This document shows positions 24,534 to 34,713 of a stretch of DNA of 58,333 nucleotides, piece by piece. Each line of letters starts with the position of its first letter. The stretch's first letter is position 1. The notes below the pieces were generated by a model. It worked only from the letters and a program-made list of their open reading frames with translations. It did no database searches and was not told the DNA's origin. This stretch comes from an uncultured Armatimonadota bacterium. Its GTDB lineage: Bacteria > Armatimonadota > Fimbriimonadia > Fimbriimonadales > Fimbriimonadaceae. The translations under genes were made by a program, and so were the position numbers. The stretch is taken from assembly GCA_903833215.1 (NCBI GenBank), contig CAILEM010000035.1, positions 1 to 58,333 on the forward strand, read 5' to 3'.

Positions 24534-26342
24534 TTACTGTCCCGTTCCGGCGCTACCCGCCGCGATCACAACAGGCGGATCTTGCTTGCCGGACTTATCT
24601 TGGAGGGCCCGGCTGTGACGAACGTTGATCAACGCCTGACTACTGGCATGCGGAGGTCGCTTCCGCTGATTGAACGCCTTGTAAAGCACAGGCCATGCCG
24701 CATCAATGCCATGCGACAGGTCAAATATCATGACCCCTTGCGTCGAAGCGCAAGCCGCCTGCAGCGCATTAAGTAGAGCGGCGGGATTATCTTGAAAATC
24801 GTAAAGGTCGATGCCTGCATACGTCCAGCACTCGTCACGAACGATGCGATTAGTGAGGGTGCCCGCGGCTTCAATCGAGTTTCCAATTCCTATCCCACGA
24901 CTCATTGCGTCATAAACCGTCGGCGTTGAATAGTAGCAACCTGAGATCAAGAAATCGAGCAAGGGCGCGGTAGCGGCTTTTTTGTATCCCGGAGTAAGGA
25001 ACCAAAAGCCAGCATTGCTTGAGGGCGAACCGTAGTTATCACCCAGCGCGGGGTAGTCGCCATACCATGAGCCGACGTAGAGACCAAGCTGAGCCGTCGG
25101 TTTGACTTCTTTCACCGCATGCTTCACCTTAACAAGGTAGTCGTGCAGAACCTGCGCTCTCCATGACATCCAAGCGTCGTAATATGGCCCTGGCTTGATT
25201 CCGCGAATCAAATTTCTGCTAAGCGTGAACTTAAAAACGTCATCCGGCCAGGTCAGTTTCTTTTGAACGTGATGCTCAAAGAGATCTCGCGTAAGTTCAC
25301 TGAAGTCGGCATTCATTCCGCCGTACCGCAAGCGGTCATCATAAATGATTCCGTCAACGGGATAGTTTTTAGCCACTTCCTGAGCGATCGACATCTCGTA
25401 CCGCTGAACATCCAAGTTGTTCGGATTCATCATCAACGGATACTGCTGTTCTCGGGGATCCGAAAACGACACGTAATCCGGATCGGTGTCGAATTTAACC
25501 TGCCCGTTCAACTTGTAATTTTCTCGAAGGAAGGTCGCCGCCTCGCCAGTTCCAAACAACAGCACGTTTCCTCGTGGCAGAGGCGACAGGCCGATCGTCA
25601 GAGCCATCTGATCGAATTTGTTCAGCATTCGGAAATCTCGACCAAGCAATATCGCGAAACCATCGGGTCCAGATTTCGGGAGCTCCGCAATCGAATTGAA
25701 CTCGCTCACCATGCCAAATTGCAGCTTGTTCATCTGCGTGCACATATCGAAGCCTTTGCCATCATCGATGCGTACGACCGGTTTCGCCTGGTAGGCAACG
25801 CTTTGCCAGTCCTTCTTCTCAAAACCTGGTCCCGTCTGAAAAAGCTTGTGTCCCTCGCTAAAAGCGTTCAGGCTGGCATAGATCCACAAATTAGCGGCCT
25901 TCGCTTCGCGAGCCATGATCGCAAGCGGGTCGAAACCGGCTGGAAGCGTCTGCCCGCGCCATTCGGTTAATTTCGGAGCGATGGTGCTGTTATAGAGGAC
26001 TTGCCCCGAGATTGGCTTTACGTCGTACACGATCGTGTTGAAGCCGACATCCCGAATCTGCTTCACAAGCTCGATGATTTTTGTTTCTGTATTCACCCGC
26101 TCAACGTTTGCCGTGCCGTCGATCCACAGAATTCTGCCCTGTAGGTTGTACGATCGGGCCAGTTGTTGGGCGTTGCCAACTCCATTAGAGAAGGAGTCGA
26201 TCATCACTCCCGGAACCGTCGACAACGGTGCAAGCAGTTCAAAACGCGGTTTGACTTGAAACGGCTGCTGTGCAGACTTCGGAGTTTGAGATTGCGGGAG
26301 GCAAATAGAAATCAACGCCGCAGCGGCGAACGACAAAACCAT
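24534..26342 (-). CDS. GHL10-like putative glycoside hydrolase, exported
   Basis: About 602 residues from ATG 26342, chosen because MVLSFAAAALISICLP is a signal-like start; a longer frame needs TTG 26420 and would overlap the divergent gene. The N-terminal half carries ETKIIELVKQIRDVGFNT, YDVKPISGQVLYNS and ANLWIYASLNAFSEGH, matching the GHL10 (formerly DUF187) TIM barrel; later YPVDGIIYDDRLRYGG and QLGLYVGSWYGDYP fit the barrel's catalytic side. Family members are thought to act on polysaccharides or peptidoglycan. The domain call is fairly safe; the substrate is unknown. Confidence 0.72.
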   Translation of the reverse strand: MVLSFAAAALISICLPQSQTPKSAQQPFQVKPRFELLAPLSTVPGVMIDSFSNGVGNAQQLARSYNLQGRILWIDGTANVERVNTETKIIELVKQIRDVGFNTIVYDVKPISGQVLYNSTIAPKLTEWRGQTLPAGFDPLAIMAREAKAANLWIYASLNAFSEGHKLFQTGPGFEKKDWQSVAYQAKPVVRIDDGKGFDMCTQMNKLQFGMVSEFNSIAELPKSGPDGFAILLGRDFRMLNKFDQMALTIGLSPLPRGNVLLFGTGEAATFLRENYKLNGQVKFDTDPDYVSFSDPREQQYPLMMNPNNLDVQRYEMSIAQEVAKNYPVDGIIYDDRLRYGGMNADFSELTRDLFEHHVQKKLTWPDDVFKFTLSRNLIRGIKPGPYYDAWMSWRAQVLHDYLVKVKHAVKEVKPTAQLGLYVGSWYGDYPALGDNYGSPSSNAGFWFLTPGYKKAATAPLLDFLISGCYYSTPTVYDAMSRGIGIGNSIEAAGTLTNRIVRDECWTYAGIDLYDFQDNPAALLNALQAACASTQGVMIFDLSHGIDAAWPVLYKAFNQRKRPPHASSQALINVRHSRALQDKSGKQDPPVVIAAGSAGTGQ

Positions 26343-26384
26343 CCCTCGCGTTGTACCCGCTTGCACCACCAGACTCAATTCGTC

Positions 26385-26678
26385 ATGCTGGTGTCCGTGC
26401 GACAAATCGTGATTTCTCAAGAAAATGATTGCGTCAATGCCTTCGATCTGGCTGTGATCGCATTAGGTTTGACCAGCAAGAGATTTCCCCTGAAGGGAAT
26501 CACGGGCAGCATCCACTGGCATATCAAGCGTCCGGGAGAGTCTGGCACCCTTGAGGCAACATACGATCCCAAGGGACAGCGGCTGTGGCTTGAAGTTCGG
26601 ACGAATCGGGCTGCCACCTGGCAACCCGCGGTGATTGAGAGTCTGTTAAGTCAATTCAAGCCAGACACCGAATCGTAG
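26385..26678 (+). CDS. Small hypothetical protein
   Basis: 97 residues from ATG 26385; a longer in-frame stretch upstream is antisense to the hydrolase gene and has shadow-like composition. The sequence has a plausible globular pattern (DLAVIALGLTSKRFPLKG, GSIHWHIKRPGESGTLEATY, RLWLEVRTNRAATW, IESLLSQFK). It shares features with short polyketide- or PilZ-free beta proteins, but no family is recognised. Divergent from the hydrolase gene with 42 bases between starts. Confidence 0.55.
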   Translation: MLVSVRQIVISQENDCVNAFDLAVIALGLTSKRFPLKGITGSIHWHIKRPGESGTLEATYDPKGQRLWLEVRTNRAATWQPAVIESLLSQFKPDTES

Positions 26679-26701
26679 ATGAAGCAAACGAAACGCCAAA
26701 A

Positions 26702-26729
26702 ACGCGACGGCACAATCGTGCCGTCGCGT
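26702..26729. terminator. Bidirectional rho-independent terminator
   Basis: Perfect 12-bp GC-rich stem (26702-26713 with 26718-26729) with AATC loop between convergent genes. The minus strand reads on as TTTTTGGCGTTT, a good U-tract for proS; the plus strand has ATTTTT only after a gap. Confidence 0.8.
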
Positions 26730-26748
26730 ATGTAAGCGATTTTTCGAC

Positions 26749-28251
26749 CTAGTAAGCCTTTCCGAAAACAACCCGCTGCTTGCTGGGCTTGCCCGTCAAA
26801 ATGCAAACCCCAGGCTCCACATCGGATGGATCTAGCGGAGTTAGCGGGATGCAGCGAATCGTTGCTTTCGTCTTATCTGCAATGGCCTGCTCCGTTTCCG
26901 CTGTGCCATCCCAGTGGGCCATGATGACGCCGGCACCGCCTTCGGCGGCAAAGGCTGCTTCAAATTCTTCCCAGGTGTCGACCCGCCGAGTGCTAGCCTC
27001 TCGGAACGCCAGTGCTTTGTCCCAGATCGCTTGCTGGATCTCCGTCATCAACGCAACACATCGATCCACGACTTCTGCCACGGGAAGCGAAACCTTTTCT
27101 CCGGAGTCTCTTCGCGAAACCATCAGCGCCCCAGCATCCAGATCCCGTGGACCAACCTCAACTCTCACCGGTACCCCGCGAAGTTCCCAGTAGTTGTATT
27201 TGAACCCAGGGCTTTCCTTCTCTCGCTTATCGACCTTGACACGAATGCCTTTAGCCTTAAGTTCTGCAGCAAGTTGATCACTCGCTCCAAAAGTCCGTGT
27301 CCGCGTTTCTTCGTCGCGTCCCATAGGAACAATGACGACTTGGATTGGAGCAAGCTTTGGCGGGCAAACAAGGCCCTTGTCATCGGAGTGGGCCATGATG
27401 AGGGTTCCGACGAGCCTCGTCGACACTCCCCATGAAGTCGCGTAGACATACTTGAGCGTGTTGTCACGGTCGACGAACTGGGTTCCAAAAGCCTTTGCAA
27501 AGTTCTGCCCGAGGTGGTGCGACGTTCCTGCCTGAATGAACCGAAGGTCTTGTGTGAGTGCTTCGATGCAGTAGGTATGGTCGGCACCAGGAAAAGTCTC
27601 ATTCTTGCTTTTCAGTCCGCGCACCACTGGGACTGCCATCCACTCTTCGGCAAACTTTACATAACACTCGTTGAGAATCGTGAGCGCCTCTGCTTCCGCT
27701 TCCTCATATGTTTCGTGAGCGGTATGACCTTCCTGCCATAAGAATTCAGCCGTTCGAAGGAATAAACGGGTTCTCATTTCCCATCGCACAACATTTGCCC
27801 ACTGATTGATGAGCAGAGGCAAGTCGCGGTAGCTTTGAATCCATTTGGTGTAGGTATTCCAAATGACGGTCTCGCTCGTGGGACGAACAATTAGTTCCTC
27901 TTCAAGCTTGGCTTCTGGATCTGGAATGAGTCCTGGCCCGTTCGGATTTTTCTTAAGTCGGTGGTGGGTGACAACCGCACACTCCTTCGCAAACCCGTCC
28001 ACGTGCTCGGCCTCCTTCTCCAAGAAGGATCTCGGTATGAATAGCGGGAAGTAGGCATTTACATGTCCCGTCTCTTTGAACATATCGTCCAGGGCACGCT
28101 GCATCAGCTCCCACAGGGCATATCCATGGGGCTTAATAACCATGCATCCGCGAACTGCAGAATAATCTGCAAGGTCAGCTTTAAGGACGAGTTCGTTGTA
28201 CCACTCGCTGTAATTTGTCTCTCGGGAAGTAATTCCCAGGTTGCTACTCAC
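26749..28251 (-). CDS. proS: Prolyl-tRNA synthetase (archaeal/eukaryote-like type)
   Basis: 500 residues from GTG 28251, the start that gives the family-typical beginning ([25 protein letters not shown]-like); a TTG further upstream would add 19 unrelated residues. Class II motifs: motif 2 around [24 protein letters not shown], motif 3 [18 protein letters not shown]; anticodon-binding domain after [10 protein letters not shown]; zinc-like C-terminal region ending RVVFGKAY. The archaeal-type ProRS lacks the bacterial editing insertion; this form is common in several bacterial phyla. Charges tRNA-Pro. Confidence 0.93.
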   Translation of the reverse strand: MSSNLGITSRETNYSEWYNELVLKADLADYSAVRGCMVIKPHGYALWELMQRALDDMFKETGHVNAYFPLFIPRSFLEKEAEHVDGFAKECAVVTHHRLKKNPNGPGLIPDPEAKLEEELIVRPTSETVIWNTYTKWIQSYRDLPLLINQWANVVRWEMRTRLFLRTAEFLWQEGHTAHETYEEAEAEALTILNECYVKFAEEWMAVPVVRGLKSKNETFPGADHTYCIEALTQDLRFIQAGTSHHLGQNFAKAFGTQFVDRDNTLKYVYATSWGVSTRLVGTLIMAHSDDKGLVCPPKLAPIQVVIVPMGRDEETRTRTFGASDQLAAELKAKGIRVKVDKREKESPGFKYNYWELRGVPVRVEVGPRDLDAGALMVSRRDSGEKVSLPVAEVVDRCVALMTEIQQAIWDKALAFREASTRRVDTWEEFEAAFAAEGGAGVIMAHWDGTAETEQAIADKTKATIRCIPLTPLDPSDVEPGVCILTGKPSKQRVVFGKAY

Positions 28252-28383
28252 CCTTCGAGTTTGACACACGGGGCCTTCAGTAAGTGTCCCAACAAAATCA
28301 CTGCCCAAAGCAGATAAACTTGCCGATAATGAGACGACGGGGACTCGATCCGATAAATCGGAGATTCTCCATCGTAAGTGTAG

Positions 28384-31300
28384 ATGGATGTAGTTAAGCC
28401 TGAAATGGGCTCAAATGGCGAAGCGTCGCTTTTGGGCGGCCAAGAATTTGCTGAGGCCGTTTTCAACCAATCTGGTTGCGTCATCGTCGCGGTTGATAAA
28501 CAAGGAATTATTCTCAAGGTTAACAAGGCATGTGAGCTGATATCCGGCTTCACAGAGGCCGAGCTTGTTGGCAAATCTTATATCGACGTGCTGGTCCCAG
28601 AAGAGCTCAAAGTTCGGGCTCGTGCTGGACTGGAACGGCTCGCTATCACGAAAATAACCACGAAGATCGAAAGTCGCTGGACTCGAAAAGACGGATCCGC
28701 CCTGTTGCTCGAGGGCTCATCCAGCGTTATGACGGATGCATCGGGCGAGGTCGCCTATATCCTTGGCATTGGAATTGATGTCACCAAGGAGCGCGAAGCC
28801 CAAGAAGCATTGCGTACTAGCCAGGAACGACTTGCCCTCGCCATCAAAAGCTCCCAAGACGGAATTTGGGAAGTGGATGTTGTCAACAACGAACACTACT
28901 ATTCTCCGCGCTGGAAGGAAATTATTGGTTACAAGGACGAGGAGCTACAAAATGACCGTGCTACATGGTTCTCACGTATTCATCCCGATGACCTAGAAGC
29001 TGTCCAGCGATACCAAGGCGAGTTCAATCAGCACCCCGAAATGCGACATGAAGTCGAATTTCGCATGCGCCACAAAGATGGATCCTGGCGATACATCTTG
29101 AGTCGAGGAATTGCGATCTACGAAGATGGCAAGCCACTTCGCATCGTTGGATGCCACAAAGACATCACATTACGAAAACTCCAAGAACATGCACTACGAG
29201 AAAGCGAAGCTGGACTGCTTGATGCACTAGAGATAGCGAATCTGGGCCAATGGGAACTGGATTTGTCAACCCACTCTATTCGATGGACCCCTCAAACATA
29301 CAAGATCTACGGCATCGACCCAGACGAGCGACCATTGACGATGGAGGAATTACTCGACACTGTTCACCCCGACGACCGGGAGCATGTTCGAATCAGCGTC
29401 AAACACGCAGAAGAGACGGGAGAGCCATATCGTGTAAAGCGCAGGATCTATCGGGCTGACGGAGAGTTAAGGCACGTTACTGCCACCGCCCGTGTGGTCC
29501 TGGATTCTGAGGGCCATCCTGTTCGGGTGGTCGGCGTTGTTCAAGACGTTACCGAGCAACAGATTGCTGAAGAAGCCATCCACAAAGCGAGAGAACAGGC
29601 ATTGGAAGCCTCCCGACTGAAGTCGGAGTTCCTCGCAAACATGAGCCATGAAATTCGAACCCCAATGAATGGTGTCATCGGAATGGCAGACCTGCTCCTC
29701 GATACGTCTCTCGACCAACAGCAGAAGGAATACGCGCACACCATTCGAAGCAGTGCTGATGGCTTGATGTCCATCCTCAACGACATCCTCGACTTCTCAA
29801 AAATCGAAGCTGGCAAGATGGAGATTGAAGTCGCCGAATTCGATGTCCTTCAGGTTGTCGAAGACGTTGCCTCACTCTTCGGAAAAGTCTGTTGGGAGAA
29901 CGGTGTTTCAGTCGTTATCGACGCCGAGTGGGGCCAACCAGCACGATATCTTGGCGATGGAAGGCGCCTGCGCCAAATCCTCATCAATCTGACGAGTAAC
30001 GCTCACAAGTTCACAAGCGCGGGATCAATCACTTTGGGCCTTCGTACAAGCGACGAAGGTGTGCACCTTTGGGTAGCCGATACGGGTTCGGGAATATCTC
30101 CAGATCGGCATCATGCGATCTTCGAGAGTTTTACTCAGGCTGACGGATCGACAACTCGCCGCTATGGTGGCACCGGACTTGGGTTAGCCATCGTCAAGCA
30201 ACTCACAGAACTCATGGGAGGGGATGTTGCTCTCACGAGCGAGCAAGAGAAAGGAAGTCGCTTTGATGTCGTTCTCCCACTAGAACGTGCCACATCAGAA
30301 TTGCCTACATTGCCGTTGGCGAGTCAAGCAGTGCTTCTGGTTGCAGAGCAACAGCAACTGATCGACTCAATTCGTACATGCTTCGAACAGTTGGGGGCTG
30401 CAGTCGATGCGGTTCAGAACACCACCGATGCTGTGATTTGTATCCAGAACACCCAGTTCAATACGATTCTCGTGGGTCCTCGCATCGCCCGTTCTGGGTG
30501 GGGCAATCTTCAAAAGGCGCTGGGAGATTCCGGCGGAAATCTCGTCCTCATCACTCACGAAAATGCACCTGCTCCAGCAGGATTTGACGCTGTCCTCTCG
30601 CTCCCGTTGACGCGAAGTTCCATTGCGAGCGCGTTGTTAGCCACATCAAACGGCAGCACAAACCAAACCCTCGTAAAGCCCACCACATTTTCTGGATTGC
30701 ACGTCCTCCTTGCGGAAGACAACCTCGTCAACCAAACCGTTGCTGTACATCAGCTGGATCGAATGGGATTCACGGTTGAAACTGCGATCAACGGCTTGCA
30801 GGCTCTTGAGCTGGTCAGAAAGAACCACTATGACCTCGTCCTCATGGATGTCCAGATGCCAGAAATGGACGGACTCGCGGCAACTCGAGCCATTCGAGCC
30901 GACGAGTCACTTGATTATCGTCCCACGATTCTTGCAATGACGGCCCATGCGATGCAAGGCGATCGCGAACGGTGCCTTGATGCTGGTATGGACGACTACA
31001 TAAGCAAGCCCGTTCGGCCCCAAGAACTGCTAGAAAAATTAATCGATTGGCTCGACCCTGCGAAGCTCTCGGCATCGGGAATCGAGTGGGACTACCTTCA
31101 CGATCTATCCGAAAACGATCCTCAGTTCGAACGTGAAATCCTGGAGGTCTACCTAAAGACCACGCCGCATTTGATGCAAGGCTTGGTCGACGCCATTCGA
31201 ACGCATTCTTTCCAAGTTGCGATTCGTTTGGCCCACACCTTACACGGAAGCAGCAGGTCGATCGGTGCCAATCAGTTTGGTGATCTCTGCCAAGAAATCG

Positions 31301-31410
31301 AGTCCCTTGCTGAACAGAGCCAAGCCTATCGCCACGTCGATAGACTGGAACGTCAATACGCAGAACTGATTGAGGAATGTCAGAATTTCGTGACGCGCGG
31401 GGCCGAGTAA
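28384..31410 (+). CDS. Hybrid sensor histidine kinase with three PAS, receiver and HPt domains
   Basis: 1008 residues, no membrane span, so probably cytoplasmic. Order: PAS 1 (about 20-130), PAS 2 with PAC (about 140-262), PAS 3 with PAC (about 275-395), HisKA with [10 protein letters not shown] (phospho-His 422), HATPase with [20 protein letters not shown] and [10 protein letters not shown], a degenerate receiver-like segment (about 640-760) lacking an acceptor Asp, a canonical receiver LLAEDN ... [13 protein letters not shown] (Asp 822) and an HPt domain with LAHTLHGSS (His 951). A complete internal phosphorelay. No response regulator with an output domain lies next to it, so it is an orphan. 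Confidence 0.93.
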   Translation: MDVVKPEMGSNGEASLLGGQEFAEAVFNQSGCVIVAVDKQGIILKVNKACELISGFTEAELVGKSYIDVLVPEELKVRARAGLERLAITKITTKIESRWTRKDGSALLLEGSSSVMTDASGEVAYILGIGIDVTKEREAQEALRTSQERLALAIKSSQDGIWEVDVVNNEHYYSPRWKEIIGYKDEELQNDRATWFSRIHPDDLEAVQRYQGEFNQHPEMRHEVEFRMRHKDGSWRYILSRGIAIYEDGKPLRIVGCHKDITLRKLQEHALRESEAGLLDALEIANLGQWELDLSTHSIRWTPQTYKIYGIDPDERPLTMEELLDTVHPDDREHVRISVKHAEETGEPYRVKRRIYRADGELRHVTATARVVLDSEGHPVRVVGVVQDVTEQQIAEEAIHKAREQALEASRLKSEFLANMSHEIRTPMNGVIGMADLLLDTSLDQQQKEYAHTIRSSADGLMSILNDILDFSKIEAGKMEIEVAEFDVLQVVEDVASLFGKVCWENGVSVVIDAEWGQPARYLGDGRRLRQILINLTSNAHKFTSAGSITLGLRTSDEGVHLWVADTGSGISPDRHHAIFESFTQADGSTTRRYGGTGLGLAIVKQLTELMGGDVALTSEQEKGSRFDVVLPLERATSELPTLPLASQAVLLVAEQQQLIDSIRTCFEQLGAAVDAVQNTTDAVICIQNTQFNTILVGPRIARSGWGNLQKALGDSGGNLVLITHENAPAPAGFDAVLSLPLTRSSIASALLATSNGSTNQTLVKPTTFSGLHVLLAEDNLVNQTVAVHQLDRMGFTVETAINGLQALELVRKNHYDLVLMDVQMPEMDGLAATRAIRADESLDYRPTILAMTAHAMQGDRERCLDAGMDDYISKPVRPQELLEKLIDWLDPAKLSASGIEWDYLHDLSENDPQFEREILEVYLKTTPHLMQGLVDAIRTHSFQVAIRLAHTLHGSSRSIGANQFGDLCQEIESLAEQSQAYRHVDRLERQYAELIEECQNFVTRGAE

Positions 31411-31474
31411 CCGGTCCTACCGCTGCTTATGTCAAACTCATGATCTTCCGCGACGATGCGGAGAGAGGGCGAAC

Positions 31475-32650
31475 ATGGCAATCATTTCAGTTAGAATTCC
31501 GCAACTCGGCGAGGGCCTTCAAGAGGCACGCCTCGTCGGCATGCTCAAGCAAGCAGGCGAAAAGGTCAAGCGCGACGAACCCATCTACCAGATGGAAACC
31601 GATAAGGCGGTTATGGACGTCGAATCACCTTACGACGGCATCCTAACCGAATGGTTAGCTAAGCCTGACGATATTCTCGCCATCGGTGCAGAAGTCGCTT
31701 ACATGGAGGTCGAGGGAGACGTCCAGGAAATGACCGTTCATGGTGCACCCAAACATGCAGCGCCGGTTGCAGGAACGGACGATACTCAATCTACGCCGAC
31801 GCCGCGCAATACGAACATACCGCCAAAGACACGAGCCTACGCAAAAGAAAAAGGGCTCACCGAGGACCAACTGGCAAAGTTGGCATCCGGTGGTTCCAAA
31901 CTCATGCCGGCCGACATTGATGCTTTCTTGGCAAACGCGGGTGGATCTACCACCTCAACCTATGCCGAAGCTCCAGTGGAGCCAAAGCAGCGCTTGATGG
32001 CATCGCGTCTTGCCCGAGGCGCTCAATTGGTCGTACCTGGAACCATGAGCATGGCGGTCAGTTGGACGAGCATCGATCACCTTCGATCACGCTATAAAGC
32101 CAGTGGCGGTGAGTTCAGCCCAAGCGCCTTTACGATGTTCGCATTCGCGGTAGCCCATGCGTTACGAGATTTCCCCATCTTCCGATCAACGTTGATCGGA
32201 GACGATACGTTGCGAACCTACAAGCACGTTCAACTTGGTATTGCCGTAAGTCTCCCCGGTGATCAACTTGTCCTTGCAGTCATTCCAGACGCAGACAAGC
32301 TCACGTGGCGGGAGTTCGCGGATACCGCAAAGGAGCGAATCGAGTTAGCCAGAACTGGCAAAGATCAGGCGAACGAAGCGGTGACCATCTCTCTCACCAA
32401 CATGCAGAGTTTCGGCCTTCGAGATGCCGTGCCGGTCGTGGTTCCACCTGCAGTCGCTACGCTTTTCCTAGGCGCGACATATAACGGCCTTGCACCGGAT
32501 TCCGTGGACCTTCAGCTTCAGCGGACCGCCAATATGGCACTTACCTTCGACCACCGGGTTCTGAACGGAGTTGGAGCAGCCGAGTTCCTCAACGCGATTA
32601 AGAAGAAAGTGGAGGCGATTAGCACCCTTATTGATGGAGGCATCGGTTGA
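31475..32650 (+). CDS. Lipoyl-dependent acyltransferase (E2 of 2-oxoacid dehydrogenase complex)
   Basis: 391 residues. N-terminal lipoyl domain with METDKAVMDVESP (lipoyl Lys 44), a linker, an E3-binding domain (PPKTRAYAKEKGLTEDQLAKL, about 110-145) and a C-terminal acyltransferase domain. The usual catalytic HxxxDG motif reads FDHRVLNG here, with Asn in place of Asp. First gene of an operon with a class I amidotransferase-like hydrolase, a biotinyl carrier and HMG-CoA lyase, each overlapping the next. E1 and E3 genes are not in the window. Context points to branched-chain 2-oxoacid oxidation; the substrate is inferred. Confidence 0.85.
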   Translation: MAIISVRIPQLGEGLQEARLVGMLKQAGEKVKRDEPIYQMETDKAVMDVESPYDGILTEWLAKPDDILAIGAEVAYMEVEGDVQEMTVHGAPKHAAPVAGTDDTQSTPTPRNTNIPPKTRAYAKEKGLTEDQLAKLASGGSKLMPADIDAFLANAGGSTTSTYAEAPVEPKQRLMASRLARGAQLVVPGTMSMAVSWTSIDHLRSRYKASGGEFSPSAFTMFAFAVAHALRDFPIFRSTLIGDDTLRTYKHVQLGIAVSLPGDQLVLAVIPDADKLTWREFADTAKERIELARTGKDQANEAVTISLTNMQSFGLRDAVPVVVPPAVATLFLGATYNGLAPDSVDLQLQRTANMALTFDHRVLNGVGAAEFLNAIKKKVEAISTLIDGGIG

Positions 32651-33366
32651 AGCCGGTCATCGGAATCACCGTCGACTGCAAGCGCGATCCAGAGGATGCA
32701 CGTACGCGCGGCAAACTGGAGCTGAACTGGAACTACGCTCAGGCTGTCGCTGACGCGGGCGGCATCCCAATCCTGATTCCGCCAATGGCGGATATGGAAA
32801 AGCTCTCACAACTCATTGACGGCTGGCTGATCCCTGGTGGAGATGACATCGACGCGAAACAATTCGGGGAAGAAAATCACCCGAAGGTCTCTCTCCAAGA
32901 CCCAGCCAGATTCGAGGGAGAAAAGAAACTTTGGGAGCAAATCTCGACCGATCTTCCCGTTTTTGGCATCTGCTATGGCTGTCAATTCCTGAATGTCGTT
33001 CGAGGTGGCACCTTGATCCAGCATTTGCCCGACGTCGTTGGCCATGAATCGCACACCGGTGGAACCGTGCAGACCTATGAAGTCGAGACGGATTCGAGAT
33101 TAGGCTCCGTCATCCAGACTCCGAAGATTAACGGCAAGAGCTACCATCACCAGGCAGTAAAGGCAGTTGGCGAACATCTAGCCGTTGTCTCTAAGGGTGA
33201 GGACGGAACTATCGAAGCCATCGAAGCCACGGATCGGCCGTGGGTCATTGGTGTCCAATGGCACCCTGAGCGTTCAATTGAGGATCCGGCAACCCAACGT
33301 CTGTTCGAAGACTTTATTGCTGCTGCCGCCAGATTTGCCGATAAGAAGCAACCGAGATCCCTATGA
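32647..33366 (+). CDS. Gamma-glutamyl-GABA hydrolase-like class I glutamine amidotransferase (peptidase C26)
   Basis: 239 residues from TTG 32647, which overlaps the E2 stop (TTGA); KPVIGITVDCKRDP at the start is typical. The nucleophile elbow is LPVFGICYGCQFLNV, and the His-Glu pair lies in VQWHPERSIEDPAT. LIPGGDDIDAKQFGEE matches the PuuD/C26 subfamily. Family members cleave gamma-glutamyl amides; here it sits within a coupled acyl-CoA catabolic operon, so its true substrate may differ from gamma-glutamyl-GABA. Confidence 0.85.
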   Translation: MKPVIGITVDCKRDPEDARTRGKLELNWNYAQAVADAGGIPILIPPMADMEKLSQLIDGWLIPGGDDIDAKQFGEENHPKVSLQDPARFEGEKKLWEQISTDLPVFGICYGCQFLNVVRGGTLIQHLPDVVGHESHTGGTVQTYEVETDSRLGSVIQTPKINGKSYHHQAVKAVGEHLAVVSKGEDGTIEAIEATDRPWVIGVQWHPERSIEDPATQRLFEDFIAAAARFADKKQPRSL

Positions 33367-33809
33367 AACGCTTCGTCAACGGCGACGAAGCGGAACTTCT
33401 ACCGCACGCCTTCCACGTTCATCTGGTCGGAGACAGGTGGATGGTGCGCACTCCCGAAGGGTCATTTTCAGCATTTCTAGTGCGACAAAATTCGACCAGT
33501 TGGGTGTCCTTCAAGGGCCATCAATATCGAGTTGAGCAACGTCAAGCCCGAAGACAATCGGCTGGACACATCGGAACGGGAGAACTCCACGCCATGATGC
33601 CAGGTCAGATTGTCGATGTTCGGCTCGCGGAAGGCGATTTCGTCAAGAAGGGAGATACCATTCTGGTGCTGGAAGCGATGAAGACCCAACAAGGTTTCGC
33701 TGCCCCGTTTGACGGCCAAGTCACGAAAATTTGCGTAGGCAAAGGCGACCAAGTCAAAGACGGCGCTCTTCTTGCCGTTGTCGAAGCTCGGAGTCAGGTA
33801 GATGACTGA
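33363..33809 (+). CDS. Biotinyl (acyl-CoA carboxylase carrier) domain protein
   Basis: 148 residues. The C-terminal 75 residues are a biotinyl domain: MPGQIVDVRLAEGDFVKKGD, then LVLEAMKTQQ with the biotin-accepting Lys 107, then GQVTKICVGKGDQVKDGALL. The N-terminal 60 residues (MKRFVNGDEAELLPH ... WVSFKGHQYRVEQ) resemble the linker before the carrier domain in MccA/PccA-type proteins. It would shuttle carboxyl groups, but biotin carboxylase and carboxyltransferase genes are absent here. Start overlaps the previous stop by 4 bases; its end overlaps HMG-CoA lyase by 8. Confidence 0.88.
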   Translation: MKRFVNGDEAELLPHAFHVHLVGDRWMVRTPEGSFSAFLVRQNSTSWVSFKGHQYRVEQRQARRQSAGHIGTGELHAMMPGQIVDVRLAEGDFVKKGDTILVLEAMKTQQGFAAPFDGQVTKICVGKGDQVKDGALLAVVEARSQVDD

Positions 33810-34713
33810 TCAGGTTCGGATCATTGAAGTGGGGCCACGAGATGGACTTCAGAACGAACGCATTCCAATCCCAGTCGATGCCAAACTTCGGTTCGTAAGC
33901 AAGCTCTTAAACGCAGGAATTCACGAGATTGAGGTCACGAGCTTTGTCTCGCCGAAGTGGGTGCCTCAGCTTGGGGATGCCCAGATCCTTTGGCCACAGT
34001 TGCCGCCTGGGGGGCTGTACAGTGCGCTCATTCCGAATATCAAGGGTCTAGAACGAGCCTTGGAAGTCGGTGTGGAACGAATTGCGCTATTCACCGCTGC
34101 TAGCGAGTCATTCACACAAAAGAACATCAATATGTCGATTGCGCAGTCGCTTGAGACTTTTGGTGAAGTGATTGCTCAATTTCGGGCTGCCAAGCCGCAG
34201 GGCTGGGTTCGAGGCTACGTAAGTACCGCGTTCGAGTGCCCGTACGAGGGCAGAATCAGCCCAGAACGCACATGTGATGTAGCTCGCCGCCTCATCGAAC
34301 TCGGAGTCGATGAAGTGTCGATCGGAGATACCATCGGAGTGGCTGCTCCAGACGAAGTTAGGGCGCTCACCAAGAGACTCATCGACGTCTTGCCTGTCGA
34401 GAGACTCACTTACCACTTCCACGATACCTACGGCTGTGCGATAGCCAACGTGGCGGAGGCCTTAGAACTCGGAGTAGCAAGCTTCGACTCCAGCGCGGGT
34501 GGTTTAGGCGGCTGCCCATATGCACCAGGTGCGACGGGCAACCTAGCGACGGAAGACCTGGTGTACTTCCTCCGCCGCAGTGGAGTCGCTATTTCACCAG
34601 ATCTTGTTCGCCTGTCCCAGGCGACCTTGGAAATTTTACAGATCCTCGGACGTCAGCCGACGGCGAAGGCGCAGGTTGCTCAACTTGCGGCTTCTGAAAC
34701 ATGCCCCACGTAA
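33802..34713 (+). CDS. Hydroxymethylglutaryl-CoA lyase
   Basis: 303 residues. Signature motifs: RIIEVGPRDGLQNERIPI, VTSFVSPKWVPQLGD, the metal site THFHDTYG-like (LTYHFHDTYGCAIAN) and the HMGL loop SSAGGLGGCPYAPGATGN with its catalytic Cys. Cleaves HMG-CoA to acetyl-CoA and acetoacetate, the last step of leucine breakdown, which fits the neighbouring E2 and biotinyl carrier. Its 3-prime end overlaps the convergent membrane-protein gene by 125 bases. Confidence 0.93.
   Translation: MTDQVRIIEVGPRDGLQNERIPIPVDAKLRFVSKLLNAGIHEIEVTSFVSPKWVPQLGDAQILWPQLPPGGLYSALIPNIKGLERALEVGVERIALFTAASESFTQKNINMSIAQSLETFGEVIAQFRAAKPQGWVRGYVSTAFECPYEGRISPERTCDVARRLIELGVDEVSIGDTIGVAAPDEVRALTKRLIDVLPVERLTYHFHDTYGCAIANVAEALELGVASFDSSAGGLGGCPYAPGATGNLATEDLVYFLRRSGVAISPDLVRLSQATLEILQILGRQPTAKAQVAQLAASETCPT

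Noticed and set aside
25263-25970. 235-codon plus-strand open frame antisense to the GHL10-like gene
   Set aside because: The opposite strand carries a coherent family match; this frame has no recognisable features or ribosome-binding site.
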